Shown here: in pieces, positions 24,134-32,748 of the stretch | Numbering within the stretch: the stretch's first letter is position 1 | How the letters are laid out: each line of letters starts with the position of its first letter | NCBI RefSeq assembly: GCF_001905845.1 | Contig: NZ_LIVZ01000007.1 | Coordinates: 612,189-676,188 of the forward strand | DNA: 64,000 nucleotides | DNA from: Streptomyces sp. TSRI0107 | GTDB lineage: Bacteria; Actinomycetota; Actinomycetes; Streptomycetales; Streptomycetaceae | Direction of reading: 5' to 3' | Position numbers and translations under genes: made by a program | The notes under the pieces: generated by a model | Seen by the model: the letters and a program-made list of their open reading frames with translations, nothing else | The model's database searches: none | What the model was told of the DNA's origin: nothing

Positions 24134-25390
24134 TCAGCCGAAGAAGTTCCGTACGTGCTCCAGGCCGTCGACCAGTGCGTCGATCTCGGCCGGCGTGGAG
24201 TACAGATAGAACGACGCTCGCGTGGTCGCAGGAATTCCGTAGCGGAGGCAGACCGGGCGCGCGCAGTGGTGGCCCACGCGGACCGCGATGCCCTGCTCGT
24301 CGAGGACCTGGCCCACGTCGTGCGGGTGGATGTCGCCGAGCGTGAAGGAGATCGCCGCGCCGCGGTCCTCGGCCGTGGTCGGGCCGATGATCCGCAGGTC
24401 GGGTACCTCCGCCAGGCGCTTCACCGCGTACTCGGTGAGCGCGTGCTCATGGGCGAGGATCTTGTCCATGCCGATCGAGTTCAGGTAGTCGATCGCCGCG
24501 CCCAGCCCGACCGCCTGCGCGATCGGCGGGGTGCCCGCCTCGAACTTGTGCGGGGCGGGAGCGTACGTCGACGAGTGCATCGACACCGTCTCGATCATCT
24601 CGCCGCCGCCGAGGAACGGAGGCAGGTCCTCCAGCAGCTCCTGGCGGCCCCACAGCACGCCGATGCCGGTCGGGCCGCACATCTTGTGGCCGGTGAAGGC
24701 CACGAAGTCGGCCTGGAGCGCCTGCACGTCGACCGGCATGTGCGGCGCGGCCTGCGAGGCGTCGACGCAGACCAGCGCGCCGACCTCCTGGGCGCGGCGG
24801 ACTATCGCCTCGACCGGGTTGACCGTGCCGAGGATGTTCGACACCAGCACGAAGGAGACGATCTTCGTCTTCTCGGTGATGATCTCGTCGATGTTCGACA
24901 GGTCGAGACGGCCGTCGTCGGTCAGGCCGAACCACTTCAGCTTCGCGCCCGTGCGCTGCGCCAGCAGCTGCCACGGCACGATGTTGGAGTGGTGCTCCAT
25001 CTCGGTGATGACGATCTCGGTCTCGGAGTCCACCCGGTAGGGCTCGTCGGCCCAGCCCAGCATGTTCGCCACGAGGTTCAGCGACTCCGAGGCGTTCTTG
25101 GTGAAGATCACCTCGTCGCGGCTGGGCGCGTTGATGAACTCCGCGACCTTGTCACGCGCGCCCTCGTACAGCGCCGTGGCCTCCTCGGCGAGCACATGCA
25201 CACCGCGGTGGACATTGGCGTTGTAGCGCTCGTAGTACTCGCTGAGGGCGTCCAGCACCTGGCGCGGCTTCTGCGAGGTCGCCGCGTTGTCCAGGTACAC
25301 GAGCTTCCTGCCGTCGTGGATCACTCGGTCCAGGACGGGGAAGTCCTTGCGGATCGCCTCGGTGTCGAGGAGGCCCGGCAGCTGTGTCAC
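24134..25390 (-). CDS. sufS: SufS-type group II cysteine desulfurase
   Basis: 418-aa PLP enzyme that removes sulfur from cysteine. PLP-Lys is at 236 (FTGHKMCGP), the active Cys at 376 (GHHCARPV), and the conserved EMEHHSNIVPW lies at about 130-140. The GTG start overlaps the sufC stop (GTGA). In this family the persulfide is handed to SufU, whose gene is next in the operon. Confidence 0.92.
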   Translation of the reverse strand: MTQLPGLLDTEAIRKDFPVLDRVIHDGRKLVYLDNAATSQKPRQVLDALSEYYERYNANVHRGVHVLAEEATALYEGARDKVAEFINAPSRDEVIFTKNASESLNLVANMLGWADEPYRVDSETEIVITEMEHHSNIVPWQLLAQRTGAKLKWFGLTDDGRLDLSNIDEIITEKTKIVSFVLVSNILGTVNPVEAIVRRAQEVGALVCVDASQAAPHMPVDVQALQADFVAFTGHKMCGPTGIGVLWGRQELLEDLPPFLGGGEMIETVSMHSSTYAPAPHKFEAGTPPIAQAVGLGAAIDYLNSIGMDKILAHEHALTEYAVKRLAEVPDLRIIGPTTAEDRGAAISFTLGDIHPHDVGQVLDEQGIAVRVGHHCARPVCLRYGIPATTRASFYLYSTPAEIDALVDGLEHVRNFFG

Positions 25391-26172
25391 GCGGATGCGC
25401 CACCCTTCGTGTCGACTTCGTCGAGCTTCGCGTATGCCTCGTAGCCCTCGTTCTCCAGCTTGTCGGCGAGCTCGGCGCCGCCGGACTCGACGATGCGGCC
25501 GCCGGAGAACACGTGGACGAAGTCGGGCTTGATGTAGCGCAGGATGCGCGTGTAGTGCGTGATCAGCAGGGTGCCGACCTCGCCGGTCTCACGGACGCGG
25601 TTGACGCCCTCGGAGACGATGCGGAGCGCGTCGACGTCCAGACCCGAGTCGGTCTCGTCGAGGATCGCGACCTTCGGCTTCAGCAGCTCCAGCTGGAGGA
25701 TCTCGTGGCGCTTCTTCTCACCGCCGGAGAAGCCCTCGTTGACGTTGCGCTCGGCGAAGGACGGGTCCATGTTGAGGCGCTCCATGGCCTCCTTGACCTC
25801 CTTCACCCAGGTGCGCAGCTTAGGGGCCTCGCCGCGGACGGCGGTGGCGGAGGTGCGCAGGAAGTTGGAGACCGAGACGCCGGGGACCTCGACCGGGTAC
25901 TGCATCGCCAGGAACAGGCCCGCGCGGGCACGCTCGTCGACGGACATCTCCAGGACGTCCTCGCCGTCGAGCAGCACGGTGCCGCCGGTGATCGTGTACT
26001 TCGGGTGGCCCGCGAGGGAGTAGGCGAGGGTCGACTTGCCGGAGCCGTTGGGGCCCATGATGGCGTGCGTCTCGCCCTGCTTCACGGTGAGGTCGACGCC
26101 CTTGAGGATCTCCTTCGTGGCGTTGTCGGCCTCGACGGTGACGTGCAGGTCTCGGATTTCAAGCGTTGCCAT
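25387..26172 (-). CDS. sufC: SufC Fe-S assembly ATPase
   Basis: 261-aa ABC-type ATPase with the Walker A GPNGSGKST near residue 40, the signature FSGGEKKRHEI, and a Walker B AILDETDSGLDVDAL specific to SufC. It powers the SufBCD scaffold. It follows the Rieske gene by 7 bp and is coupled to sufS. Confidence 0.92.
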   Translation of the reverse strand: MATLEIRDLHVTVEADNATKEILKGVDLTVKQGETHAIMGPNGSGKSTLAYSLAGHPKYTITGGTVLLDGEDVLEMSVDERARAGLFLAMQYPVEVPGVSVSNFLRTSATAVRGEAPKLRTWVKEVKEAMERLNMDPSFAERNVNEGFSGGEKKRHEILQLELLKPKVAILDETDSGLDVDALRIVSEGVNRVRETGEVGTLLITHYTRILRYIKPDFVHVFSGGRIVESGGAELADKLENEGYEAYAKLDEVDTKGGASA

Positions 26173-26179
26173 GGGTGCC

Positions 26180-26500
26180 TCAGGACTCCTGGGTGAGGGA
26201 GACGAGAACGTCGTCCCCTTCGATCTTTACGGGGTAAACGGGGACGGGGCGCGTCGCGGGGAGGCCGGACGGCTTGCCGGTGCGCAGGTCGAACGCGGAG
26301 CCGTGCAGCCAGCACTCGATCTGGCAGTCCTCCACCTCGCCCTCGGAGAGCGAGACGTTCGCGTGGGAGCAGATGTCGTGGATCGCGAACACCTCCCCCT
26401 CGGTCTGCACGATGGACACGGGCGTGCCGTCGAGTTCCACCCGCTTCGGGGTGTCCTCCTCCAGCTCGCTCAGTCCACAGGCGCGTACGAAGGTGGTCAT
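26180..26500 (-). CDS. Rieske [2Fe-2S] ferredoxin of the suf operon
   Basis: 106-aa small Rieske protein. Cluster ligands are in two boxes, CSHANVSLSEG and CWLHGSAFD (CxH ... CxxH), the second separated from the first by about 17 residues. This resembles the ferredoxin subunit of aromatic-ring dioxygenases, but its site between sufD and sufC, with an ATGA overlap to sufD, shows it belongs to Fe-S assembly. It may supply electrons or be an early client. This position is a standard actinobacterial feature. Confidence 0.88.
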   Translation of the reverse strand: MTTFVRACGLSELEEDTPKRVELDGTPVSIVQTEGEVFAIHDICSHANVSLSEGEVEDCQIECWLHGSAFDLRTGKPSGLPATRPVPVYPVKIEGDDVLVSLTQES

Positions 26501-27717
26501 GCGACCGCCGCCTCCAGCTCCTCTTCGATCTTGGCGATCAGGCGCTCCTCGATGTCCGGGACACCGATCTGCTGGACCAGCTCGGCGAAGAAGCCCCGGA
26601 CGACGAGGCGGCGCGCCTCGTGCTCCGGGATGCCGCGGGCCATCAGGTAGAACAGCTGCTCGTCGTCGAAGCGGCCGGTGGCGCTCGCGTGCCCGGCGCC
26701 GACGATCTCGCCGGTCTCGATCTCCAGGTTCGGCACCGAGTCGACCCGCGCGCCGTCCGTCAGGACGAGGTTGCGGTTCATCTCGTAGGTGTCGGTGCCC
26801 TCGGCGGCGGCCTCGATCAGCACGTCGCCGATCCACACCGCGTGCGCCGCGTCGCCCTGGAGGGCGCCCTTGTACACGACGTTGGACTTGCAGTGCGGCA
26901 CGTTGTGCGTGACCAGCAGGCGGTGCTCCTGGTGCTGGCCGGCGTCGGTGAAGTACAGGCCGAACAGCTCGGCCTCGCCGCCGGGGCCGGCGTAGGTGAC
27001 GCGCGGGTGGAGGCGGACGACGTCACCGCCGAAGGTGACGACGACCGACTTGAGGGAGGCGTCCCGGCCGATCAGCGCGTTGTGCTGGGCCACGTGCACG
27101 GCCTTGTCGTCCCAGTCCTGGACGGAGACGACGGTCAGCTTGGCGCCGTCGCCCAGGAGGTAGTCGACGTTGGCGGCGAGCACCGCGTCACCGGTGTGGT
27201 CGATGACGACGACGGCCTCGGCGAAGGCGCCCAGCTCGATCACCTGCTGGCCGAAGGCGGTGCCGCCCTCGCCGTGCACGGCGATCCGGATCGGCTCGGT
27301 GAGGACGGTCTCCTTGGGGACGCTCACGACCGAGGCCTTCTCGAAGGCGGAGTACGCCTGCGCGGCGACGCGGTCCACCGGGGTGCCCGCCTTGCCGAGC
27401 CGCGCGTCGTCCCGGCCGACGGTCTCGACGACGACGCCCTCGGGGGCCTCGACGGTGACCTTCACGCCCTCGCCGTCGGCGACGGCGGTGCCGTCGTGCA
27501 GCCCGCGCAGCCGCTCCAGCGGGGTGAACCGCCACTCCTCCTCACGGCCGTGCGGGACCGGGAAGTCCGCCACGTCGAAGGACGGGGGCGCGCTCATGCG
27601 CGAGACGACGGTCGACTCGGCGGCGACCGCGATCGAGCCGGCGGTGGTGGATCCCAGCGGTGGGGGTCCCCCCGCTCGAGCGGAGCCGAGAGTGGGGGAG
27701 TTCTGAGCCTCAGCCAT
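26497..27717 (-). CDS. sufD: SufD scaffold protein
   Basis: 406-aa SufBD-family beta-helix protein. The conserved C-terminal part (SATGRFDDEQLFYLMARGIPEHEARRLVVRGFF, about residues 345-380) matches its partner SufB. The N-terminal residues 6-21 (NSPTLGSARAGGPPPLG region) are encoded by a 40-bp palindromic repeat of the sort scattered through Streptomyces genomes, which appears to have inserted in frame. The rest of the N terminus is variable. The core begins around MSAPPSFDVADFPVP, residue 41. It overlaps the Rieske gene. Confidence 0.9.
   Translation of the reverse strand: MAEAQNSPTLGSARAGGPPPLGSTTAGSIAVAAESTVVSRMSAPPSFDVADFPVPHGREEEWRFTPLERLRGLHDGTAVADGEGVKVTVEAPEGVVVETVGRDDARLGKAGTPVDRVAAQAYSAFEKASVVSVPKETVLTEPIRIAVHGEGGTAFGQQVIELGAFAEAVVVIDHTGDAVLAANVDYLLGDGAKLTVVSVQDWDDKAVHVAQHNALIGRDASLKSVVVTFGGDVVRLHPRVTYAGPGGEAELFGLYFTDAGQHQEHRLLVTHNVPHCKSNVVYKGALQGDAAHAVWIGDVLIEAAAEGTDTYEMNRNLVLTDGARVDSVPNLEIETGEIVGAGHASATGRFDDEQLFYLMARGIPEHEARRLVVRGFFAELVQQIGVPDIEERLIAKIEEELEAAVA
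27661..27700. repeat. Streptomyces-type short palindromic (REP-like) repeat inside sufD
   Basis: A 40-bp G/C-rich element centred on the perfect palindrome CCGCTCGAGCGG (27672-27683), with GGGGGTCCCCC on one side and GTGGGGGAG on the other. I know closely similar copies as intergenic repeats in Streptomyces. Here it lies within the sufD coding region. Confidence 0.65.
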
Positions 27718-27778
27718 GGCTGTCGTAATGCTCGCTTTCCGTTACGTAAGGGGCCTGACGGGGTTCGCGTGCCGGTGA

Positions 27779-29200
27779 TTAACCGACCGCGCCCTCCATC
27801 TGCAGCTCGATCAGCCGGTTGAGCTCCAGCGCGTACTCCATGGGCAGCTCCTTGGCGATCGGCTCGACGAAGCCGCGCACGATCATCGCCATCGCCTCGT
27901 CCTCGGAGAGACCGCGGCTCATCAGGTAGAAGAGCTGGTCCTCGGAGACCTTGGAGACGGTCGCCTCGTGGCCCATGGACACGTCGTCCTCGCGGACGTC
28001 CACGTAGGGGTAGGTGTCCGAGCGGGAGATCGTGTCGACGAGCAGCGCGTCGCACAGCACGTTCGACTTGGCGCCCGGGGCGCCCTCGCCGATCTCGATG
28101 AGACCGCGGTAGGACGTACGGCCGCCGCCGCGCGCCACGGACTTCGAGACGATGTTGGACGACGTGTTCGGCGCCATGTGGACCATCTTGGCGCCCGCGT
28201 CCTGGTGCTGGCCCTCGCCGGCGAAGGCGATGGACAGGGTCTCGCCCTTGGCGTGCTCGCCCATCAGGTAGACGGCCGGGTACTTCATCGTCACCTTGGA
28301 GCCGATGTTGCCGTCGATCCACTCCATGGTCGCGCCCTCGTAGGCGACGGCACGCTTGGTGACCAGGTTGTAGACGTTGTTCGACCAGTTCTGGATGGTC
28401 GTGTAGCGGCAGCGGGCGTTCTTCTTGACGATGATCTCGACGACCGCGGAGTGCAGCGAGTCCGACTTGTAGATCGGGGCGGTGCAGCCCTCGACGTAGT
28501 GCACGTAGGCACCCTCGTCGACGATGATCAGGGTCCGCTCGAACTGGCCCATGTTCTCCGTGTTGATACGGAAGTAGGCCTGGAGCGGGATCTCCACGTG
28601 CACGCCCTTCGGCACGTAGATGAAGGAGCCGCCCGACCACACGGCGGTGTTCAGGGCCGCGAACTTGTTGTCACCGGCGGGGATGACCGTGCCGAAGTAC
28701 TCCTTGAAGAGCTCCGGGTGCTCCTTGAGCGCGGTGTCGGTGTCGAGGAAGATGACGCCCTGCTCCTCCAGGTCCTCGCGGATCTGGTGGTAGACGACCT
28801 CCGACTCGTACTGGGCGGCGACACCGGCGACGAGGCGCTGCTTCTCGGCCTCCGGGATGCCCAGCTTGTCGTAGGTGTTCTTGATGTCCTCGGGCAGGTC
28901 CTCCCAGGACTCCGCCTGCTTCTCCGTGGAGCGCACGAAGTACTTGATGTTGTCGAAGTCGATGCCCGACAGGTCCGAGCCCCAGTTCGGCATGGGCTTC
29001 TTCTCGAAGAGCTTCAGGCCCTTGAGGCGCAGCTTGGTCATCCACTCCGGCTCGGACTTCTTGTCCGAGATGTCGCGGACGACGTCCTCGTTCAGGCCGC
29101 GCTTCGCAGCGGCACCGGCCTCGTCGGAGTCGGCCCAGCCGTATTCGTACTTGCCCAGACCCTCGAGCTCAGGGTGGGCAGTCTCCGTGGGGAGAGTCAT
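27779..29200 (-). CDS. sufB: SufB scaffold protein
   Basis: 473-aa SufB with the expected N-terminal region (KYEYGWADSDEAG), the central beta-helix, and the C-terminal Glu/His/Cys-bearing motif ending EDEAMAMIVRGFVEPIAKELP. SufBC2D is the platform on which new clusters form. The ATG at 29200 has GGAGG 8-9 bases upstream and overlaps the sufR stop. A 61-bp gap to sufD is the longest inside the operon. No intein was seen, unlike in some mycobacteria. Confidence 0.92.
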   Translation of the reverse strand: MTLPTETAHPELEGLGKYEYGWADSDEAGAAAKRGLNEDVVRDISDKKSEPEWMTKLRLKGLKLFEKKPMPNWGSDLSGIDFDNIKYFVRSTEKQAESWEDLPEDIKNTYDKLGIPEAEKQRLVAGVAAQYESEVVYHQIREDLEEQGVIFLDTDTALKEHPELFKEYFGTVIPAGDNKFAALNTAVWSGGSFIYVPKGVHVEIPLQAYFRINTENMGQFERTLIIVDEGAYVHYVEGCTAPIYKSDSLHSAVVEIIVKKNARCRYTTIQNWSNNVYNLVTKRAVAYEGATMEWIDGNIGSKVTMKYPAVYLMGEHAKGETLSIAFAGEGQHQDAGAKMVHMAPNTSSNIVSKSVARGGGRTSYRGLIEIGEGAPGAKSNVLCDALLVDTISRSDTYPYVDVREDDVSMGHEATVSKVSEDQLFYLMSRGLSEDEAMAMIVRGFVEPIAKELPMEYALELNRLIELQMEGAVG

Positions 29201-29940
29201 GCGGGGTTCCTCCCGGCCGTGCTTGCAGATGCGTTCTGAGTGGTTTTGGAAGTCTTCGGGATAAACGTCGTGCAGATGCCGTCGCCGTGGGCGATGGTGG
29301 CCAGCCGCTGTACGTGAGTACCGAGCAGCTCGGCGAAAAATTCCGTCTCGGCCTCGCACAGCTGCGGGAACTGCTCGGCGACGTGGGCGACCGGGCAGTG
29401 GTGCTGGCACAGCTGCTCGCCGGTGGGCGCGCTGCGCGCGGTAGCAGCGTACCCGTCGACGCTCAGGGCCTTGGCCAGTGCTTCGGCGCGCTCCTCGGGG
29501 GCGGCCTGGTCGACCGCCTTCCGGTAGGCGGCGGCCTGTGCGGCGATCCGGGCCCGGGCGAAGGCGGCGACCGCCTCGCCGCCGCCCTCACGCTCGGCGA
29601 TCCAGCGCAGCGCGTCCATGGCCAGCTTGTCGTACGACTGGTCGAAGGCGTCCCGGCCGCAGTCCGTCAGCGCGAAGACCTTGGCGGGGCGGCCGCGGGT
29701 GCGGGCGCCGTACACCCGCCGCTCGCGCGCCTCAACGACGCCGTCGGCGACGAGGGCGTCGAGGTGCCGGCGGACGGCCGCCTGGGTGAGGCCCAGCCGC
29801 TCGGCGAGTTCGGCGACGGTCGACTGGCCGTGGTCCAGGATGGACCGCGCGACCCGGTTGCGCGTCGAGCGCTCCCCGGTCGCGAGCTCCTCCTGGGGGG
29901 TCCCCGTGGGGGTCTCCCGAGCCTCGCCGACGTTTTTCAC
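29197..29940 (-). CDS. sufR: SufR, [4Fe-4S]-sensing repressor of the suf operon
   Basis: 247 aa from the GTG at 29940. A winged helix-turn-helix (about residues 30-90, STVAELAERLGLTQAAVRRHLDAL) and a C-terminal cluster domain with Cys178, Cys182 and Cys195 (EQLCQHHCPVAH, QLCEAE). These numbers agree with the ligands I remember for S. avermitilis SufR, which supports this start. It probably represses its own operon when holding a cluster. A CAAC-N6-GTTG operator covers the start codon. No ribosome binding site is present; the -10 placement suggests a leaderless message. Confidence 0.9.
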   Translation of the reverse strand: MKNVGEARETPTGTPQEELATGERSTRNRVARSILDHGQSTVAELAERLGLTQAAVRRHLDALVADGVVEARERRVYGARTRGRPAKVFALTDCGRDAFDQSYDKLAMDALRWIAEREGGGEAVAAFARARIAAQAAAYRKAVDQAAPEERAEALAKALSVDGYAATARSAPTGEQLCQHHCPVAHVAEQFPQLCEAETEFFAELLGTHVQRLATIAHGDGICTTFIPKTSKTTQNASASTAGRNPA

Positions 29941-29953
29941 AACGCCATTGTTG
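29940..29953 (-). promoter_or_regulatory. SufR operator CAAC-N6-GTTG
   Basis: CAAC (29940-29943), 6 bp, then GTTG (29950-29953). This is the palindromic motif I recall as the SufR binding site in S. avermitilis. It overlaps the -10 hexamer and touches the GTG start codon, which is ideal for autorepression. Confidence 0.75.
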
Positions 29954-29976
29954 CGTAATTCCTCAGAGCGTGACAA
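29947..29976 (-). promoter_or_regulatory. Promoter of the suf operon
   Basis: On the minus strand TTGTCA (29971-29976), 18 bp, AACAAT (29947-29952). The expected start falls on or next to the sufR GTG, giving a leaderless transcript and explaining the missing Shine-Dalgarno sequence. Confidence 0.6.
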
Positions 29977-30011
29977 GCGGCGTCCGAATCGGCGGACGGT
30001 GCCCTGCGTCA

Positions 30012-30033
30012 CTTAGGTGAACCTAAGGTGACC
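30012..30033. promoter_or_regulatory. Possible iron-box (DmdR/IdeR-like) operator
   Basis: CTTAGGT and ACCTAAG arms separated by 2 bp, followed by GGTGACC. The 19 bases from 30013 agree at 14 positions with the DtxR/IdeR iron-box consensus. It lies between divergent sufR and the acetyltransferase gene. Confidence 0.45.
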
Positions 30034-30045
30034 TGCGGAAACGAT

Positions 30046-30061
30046 CTTTGATCGATCAAAG
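30046..30061. promoter_or_regulatory. Perfect 16-bp palindrome, putative operator
   Basis: CTTTGATCGATCAAAG, a rare AT-rich perfect palindrome flanked by GATC, 53 bp before the acetyltransferase start. The regulator is unknown. Confidence 0.4.
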
Positions 30062-30113
30062 CAGATCACAAATCGATGGCGTCCACGGCCCCCTTCCGGG
30101 ACACTCCCGGATC

Positions 30114-30914
30114 ATGTCCACACCCCCTCCGACCGGCCCACTCGTCACCCGCGGCACCCTCGCCGGCGACCTCGCCGGGCTGGGCGTCCGCCCCGGTGAG
30201 ACCCTCCTCGCGCACACCTCGCTCAGCTCCCTCGGCTGGGTGTGCGGCGGCGCCGTCGCCGTCGTGCAGGCGCTCCTCGACGTCCTCGGCCCGGACGGCA
30301 CCCTGGTCGTCCCCACCCAGACCGCCGACCTGTCCGACCCGGCCGTCTGGGGGAACCCGCCGGTCCCCGAGGAGTGGTGGGACACCATCCGGGCCGCCAT
30401 GCCGGCCTACGACCCCCTGATCACGCCCACCCGCGGCGTCGGCGTCGTCCCCGAGACCGTCCGCACCTGGCCCGGCGCCCGGCGCTCCGCCCACCCCCAG
30501 ACCTCCTTCGCCGCGCTCGGCCCCCGGGCGGCGGAGATCACCGACGGTCACGCCACCGACTGCCGGCTCGGCGAGCGCAGCCCGCTCGCGGCGCTGGAAC
30601 GGCTCGGCGCCCGGGTGCTGCTGCTCGGCGCCGGCTACGACGCCTGCACCGGCTTCCATCTCGCCGAGTACCGGATACCGGCGCCGCTGGTCGAGGTGGG
30701 CCGTCCCGGGCCGGACGGCTGGGAAGTGGTGACCGAGGTGTCCGTCTCGTCCGAGCGGTTCGACGAGCTCGGCCACGACTACGAGCGGGACCGCCCCGTC
30801 GTCCGCGGCAAGGTCGGCGCCGCCGGGGCACGGCTGTTCCCCATGGCCGACGCGGTGGCCTACGCGGAGCGCTGGCTGGCACAGCACCGGCCCCGGGCGC
30901 TCGAAACGGAGTGA
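30114..30914 (+). CDS. AAC(3)-family aminoglycoside N-acetyltransferase homologue
   Basis: 266 aa of the YokD/AAC(3) fold. Conserved parts are HTSLSSLGWVCGGAVAVVQAL at about residue 34, LVVPTQTADLSDP, and HPQTSFAALGPRAAEIT with the catalytic His. It would transfer acetyl from acetyl-CoA to the 3-amino group of aminoglycosides. Many Streptomyces have such genes without making aminoglycosides, and activity here is not assured. The ATG at 30114 follows a promoter region that holds an iron-box-like site and a 16-bp palindrome. No biosynthetic cluster is adjacent. Confidence 0.82.
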   Translation: MSTPPPTGPLVTRGTLAGDLAGLGVRPGETLLAHTSLSSLGWVCGGAVAVVQALLDVLGPDGTLVVPTQTADLSDPAVWGNPPVPEEWWDTIRAAMPAYDPLITPTRGVGVVPETVRTWPGARRSAHPQTSFAALGPRAAEITDGHATDCRLGERSPLAALERLGARVLLLGAGYDACTGFHLAEYRIPAPLVEVGRPGPDGWEVVTEVSVSSERFDELGHDYERDRPVVRGKVGAAGARLFPMADAVAYAERWLAQHRPRALETE

Positions 30915-30990
30915 GTGATCCGGCCGTCCTCGGGTGCACTTCCGCACCCGGCCGCCTGAGGCCCCCCGCGCCTACCTAGACTCTGGAGCC

Positions 30991-31914
30991 ATGCGAAACG
31001 AGCCCGTGCTCCAGGTCCAGGCCCTGGTGAAGCGGTACGGCGACAAGACCGCGGTGGACGGCCTCGACCTGGTGGCCCGGGCGGGCGTGACCGCCGTCCT
31101 CGGCCCCAACGGGGCGGGCAAGACGACCACGGTCGAGACCTGCGAGGGGTACCGGAGGCCGGACTCCGGCACGGTGCGCGTCCTGGGCCTCGACCCGGTC
31201 CGCCAGTCCGGCGAGCTGCGCCCGCGGATCGGGGTGATGCTCCAGTCCGGCGGCGTCTACTCCGGCGCGCGGGCCGACGAGATGCTTCGCCACGTGGCGA
31301 AGCTGCACGCCCACCCGCTGGACGTGGACGCGCTGATCGAACGGCTCGGGCTCGGCTCGTGCGGCCGTACTGGCTACCGGCGGCTGTCCGGCGGGCAGCA
31401 GCAGCGGCTCGCGCTGGCGATGGCCGTCGTGGGCCGCCCCGAGCTGGTCTTCCTCGACGAGCCGACCGCCGGCCTCGACCCGCAGGCCCGCCGCGCCACC
31501 TGGGACCTGGTCCGCGACCTGCGCGCCGACGGGGTCTCCGTGATCCTCACGACCCACTACATGGACGAGGCCGAGCAGCTCGCCGACGACGTCGCGATCA
31601 TCGACGCGGGCAAGGTCATCGCCCAGGGCTCCCCCGAGGAGCTGTGCCGCGGCGGCGCCGAGAACACCCTGCGCTTCAGCGGCCGCCCCGGCCTCGACGT
31701 GGGCTCCCTGCTGAAGGCGCTGCCCGCGGACTGCGCGGCGGCCGAGCTGACGCCGGGCTCCTACCGGGTGGTCGGCAAGGTCGACCCGCAACTGCTGGCG
31801 ACGGTCACCTCCTGGTGCGCCCAGCACGGGGTGATGCCGGACCGGATCTCCGTCGAACGGCACACCCTCGAGGACGTCTTCTTGGAGCTGACGGGCAAGG
31901 AGTTGCGCTCGTGA
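30991..31914 (+). CDS. ABC-2-type exporter ATP-binding subunit
   Basis: 307 aa. Walker A GPNGAGKT is at residues 38-45, the signature LSGGQ at 132-136, and Walker B LVFLDEPTAGLD with the H-loop TTHYMDEAEQ follows. The C-terminal 90-residue extension is typical of the DrrA/NodI group. It is coupled (GTGA) to its permease. The substrate is unknown; a lipid or drug is usual for this group. The ATG at 30991 has only GGAG 4-5 bases upstream. Confidence 0.87.
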   Translation: MRNEPVLQVQALVKRYGDKTAVDGLDLVARAGVTAVLGPNGAGKTTTVETCEGYRRPDSGTVRVLGLDPVRQSGELRPRIGVMLQSGGVYSGARADEMLRHVAKLHAHPLDVDALIERLGLGSCGRTGYRRLSGGQQQRLALAMAVVGRPELVFLDEPTAGLDPQARRATWDLVRDLRADGVSVILTTHYMDEAEQLADDVAIIDAGKVIAQGSPEELCRGGAENTLRFSGRPGLDVGSLLKALPADCAAAELTPGSYRVVGKVDPQLLATVTSWCAQHGVMPDRISVERHTLEDVFLELTGKELRS

Positions 31915-32684
31915 CCACCCCCACCGGCGTCTACACGCCCAAGCCCGGCGCGGCCCCGCTGCCCCGGATGATCGCCGCGCAGGCCGCGCTCGAGACGAGG
32001 ATGCTGCTGCGCAACGGCGAGCAGCTGCTGCTGACGGTGATCATCCCGACGCTGCTGCTGGTCCTGTTCAGCACCGTGGACATCGTCGACACCGGCGAGG
32101 GCGAGGCCGTCGACTTCCTCGCCCCCGGCATCCTGGCGCTCGCCGTGATGTCGACCGCGTTCACCGGCCAGGCCATCGCCACCGGCTTCGAACGCCGCTA
32201 CGGCGTGCTGAAGCGGCTGGCCGCCTCCCCGCTGCCCCGCTGGGGCCTGATGACCGCCAAGACCGCGTCCGTGCTGGTCACCGAGATCCTCCAGGTGATC
32301 CTGGTGACGGTGATCGCGTTCGCGCTCGGCTGGTCGCCGCACGGCAACCCGTTCGCCGTGCTGCTGCTCCTGGTCCTCGGCACGGCGGCCTTCTCCGGGC
32401 TCGGTCTGCTGATGGCGGGCACCCTCAAGGCGGAGGCGACGCTGGCCGCCGCCAACCTGGTCTTCCTGCTGCTGCTCGTCGGCGGCGGGGTGATCGTGCC
32501 GCTGGAGAAGTTCCCGCCCGCCGCCCAGGACGTCCTCGGGCTGCTGCCGATCTCCGCCCTGTCGGACGGGCTGCGGGACGTCCTCCAGCACGGCGCCGGC
32601 CTGCCGTGGGGCAACCTGGCGATCCTCGCGGTGTGGGCGGTCGCGGGGCTCGCGGCAGCGGGGCGGTTCTTCCGCTGGGAGTAG
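31911..32684 (+). CDS. ABC-2-type exporter permease
   Basis: 257 aa with six predicted transmembrane segments (from about residue 42, LLLTVIIPTLLLVLF, to LAILAVWAVAGLAAA at the end). The ABC-2 signature GFERRYGVLKRLAASPLPRWGL lies in the first cytoplasmic loop. Its GTG overlaps the stop of the ATPase gene. The pair forms a complete exporter. Confidence 0.86.
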   Translation: MTTPTGVYTPKPGAAPLPRMIAAQAALETRMLLRNGEQLLLTVIIPTLLLVLFSTVDIVDTGEGEAVDFLAPGILALAVMSTAFTGQAIATGFERRYGVLKRLAASPLPRWGLMTAKTASVLVTEILQVILVTVIAFALGWSPHGNPFAVLLLLVLGTAAFSGLGLLMAGTLKAEATLAAANLVFLLLLVGGGVIVPLEKFPPAAQDVLGLLPISALSDGLRDVLQHGAGLPWGNLAILAVWAVAGLAAAGRFFRWE

Positions 32685-32748
32685 GCCGCGAGGTCTGTTC
32701 CGCACCCCTCGTGAACGCGTGCACAAGCAGCCCCCTACGATGGTGGGC

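Noticed and set aside
26180..26500. Ferredoxin subunit of an aromatic dioxygenase
   Set aside because: No oxygenase subunits are near. It is translationally embedded in the suf operon.
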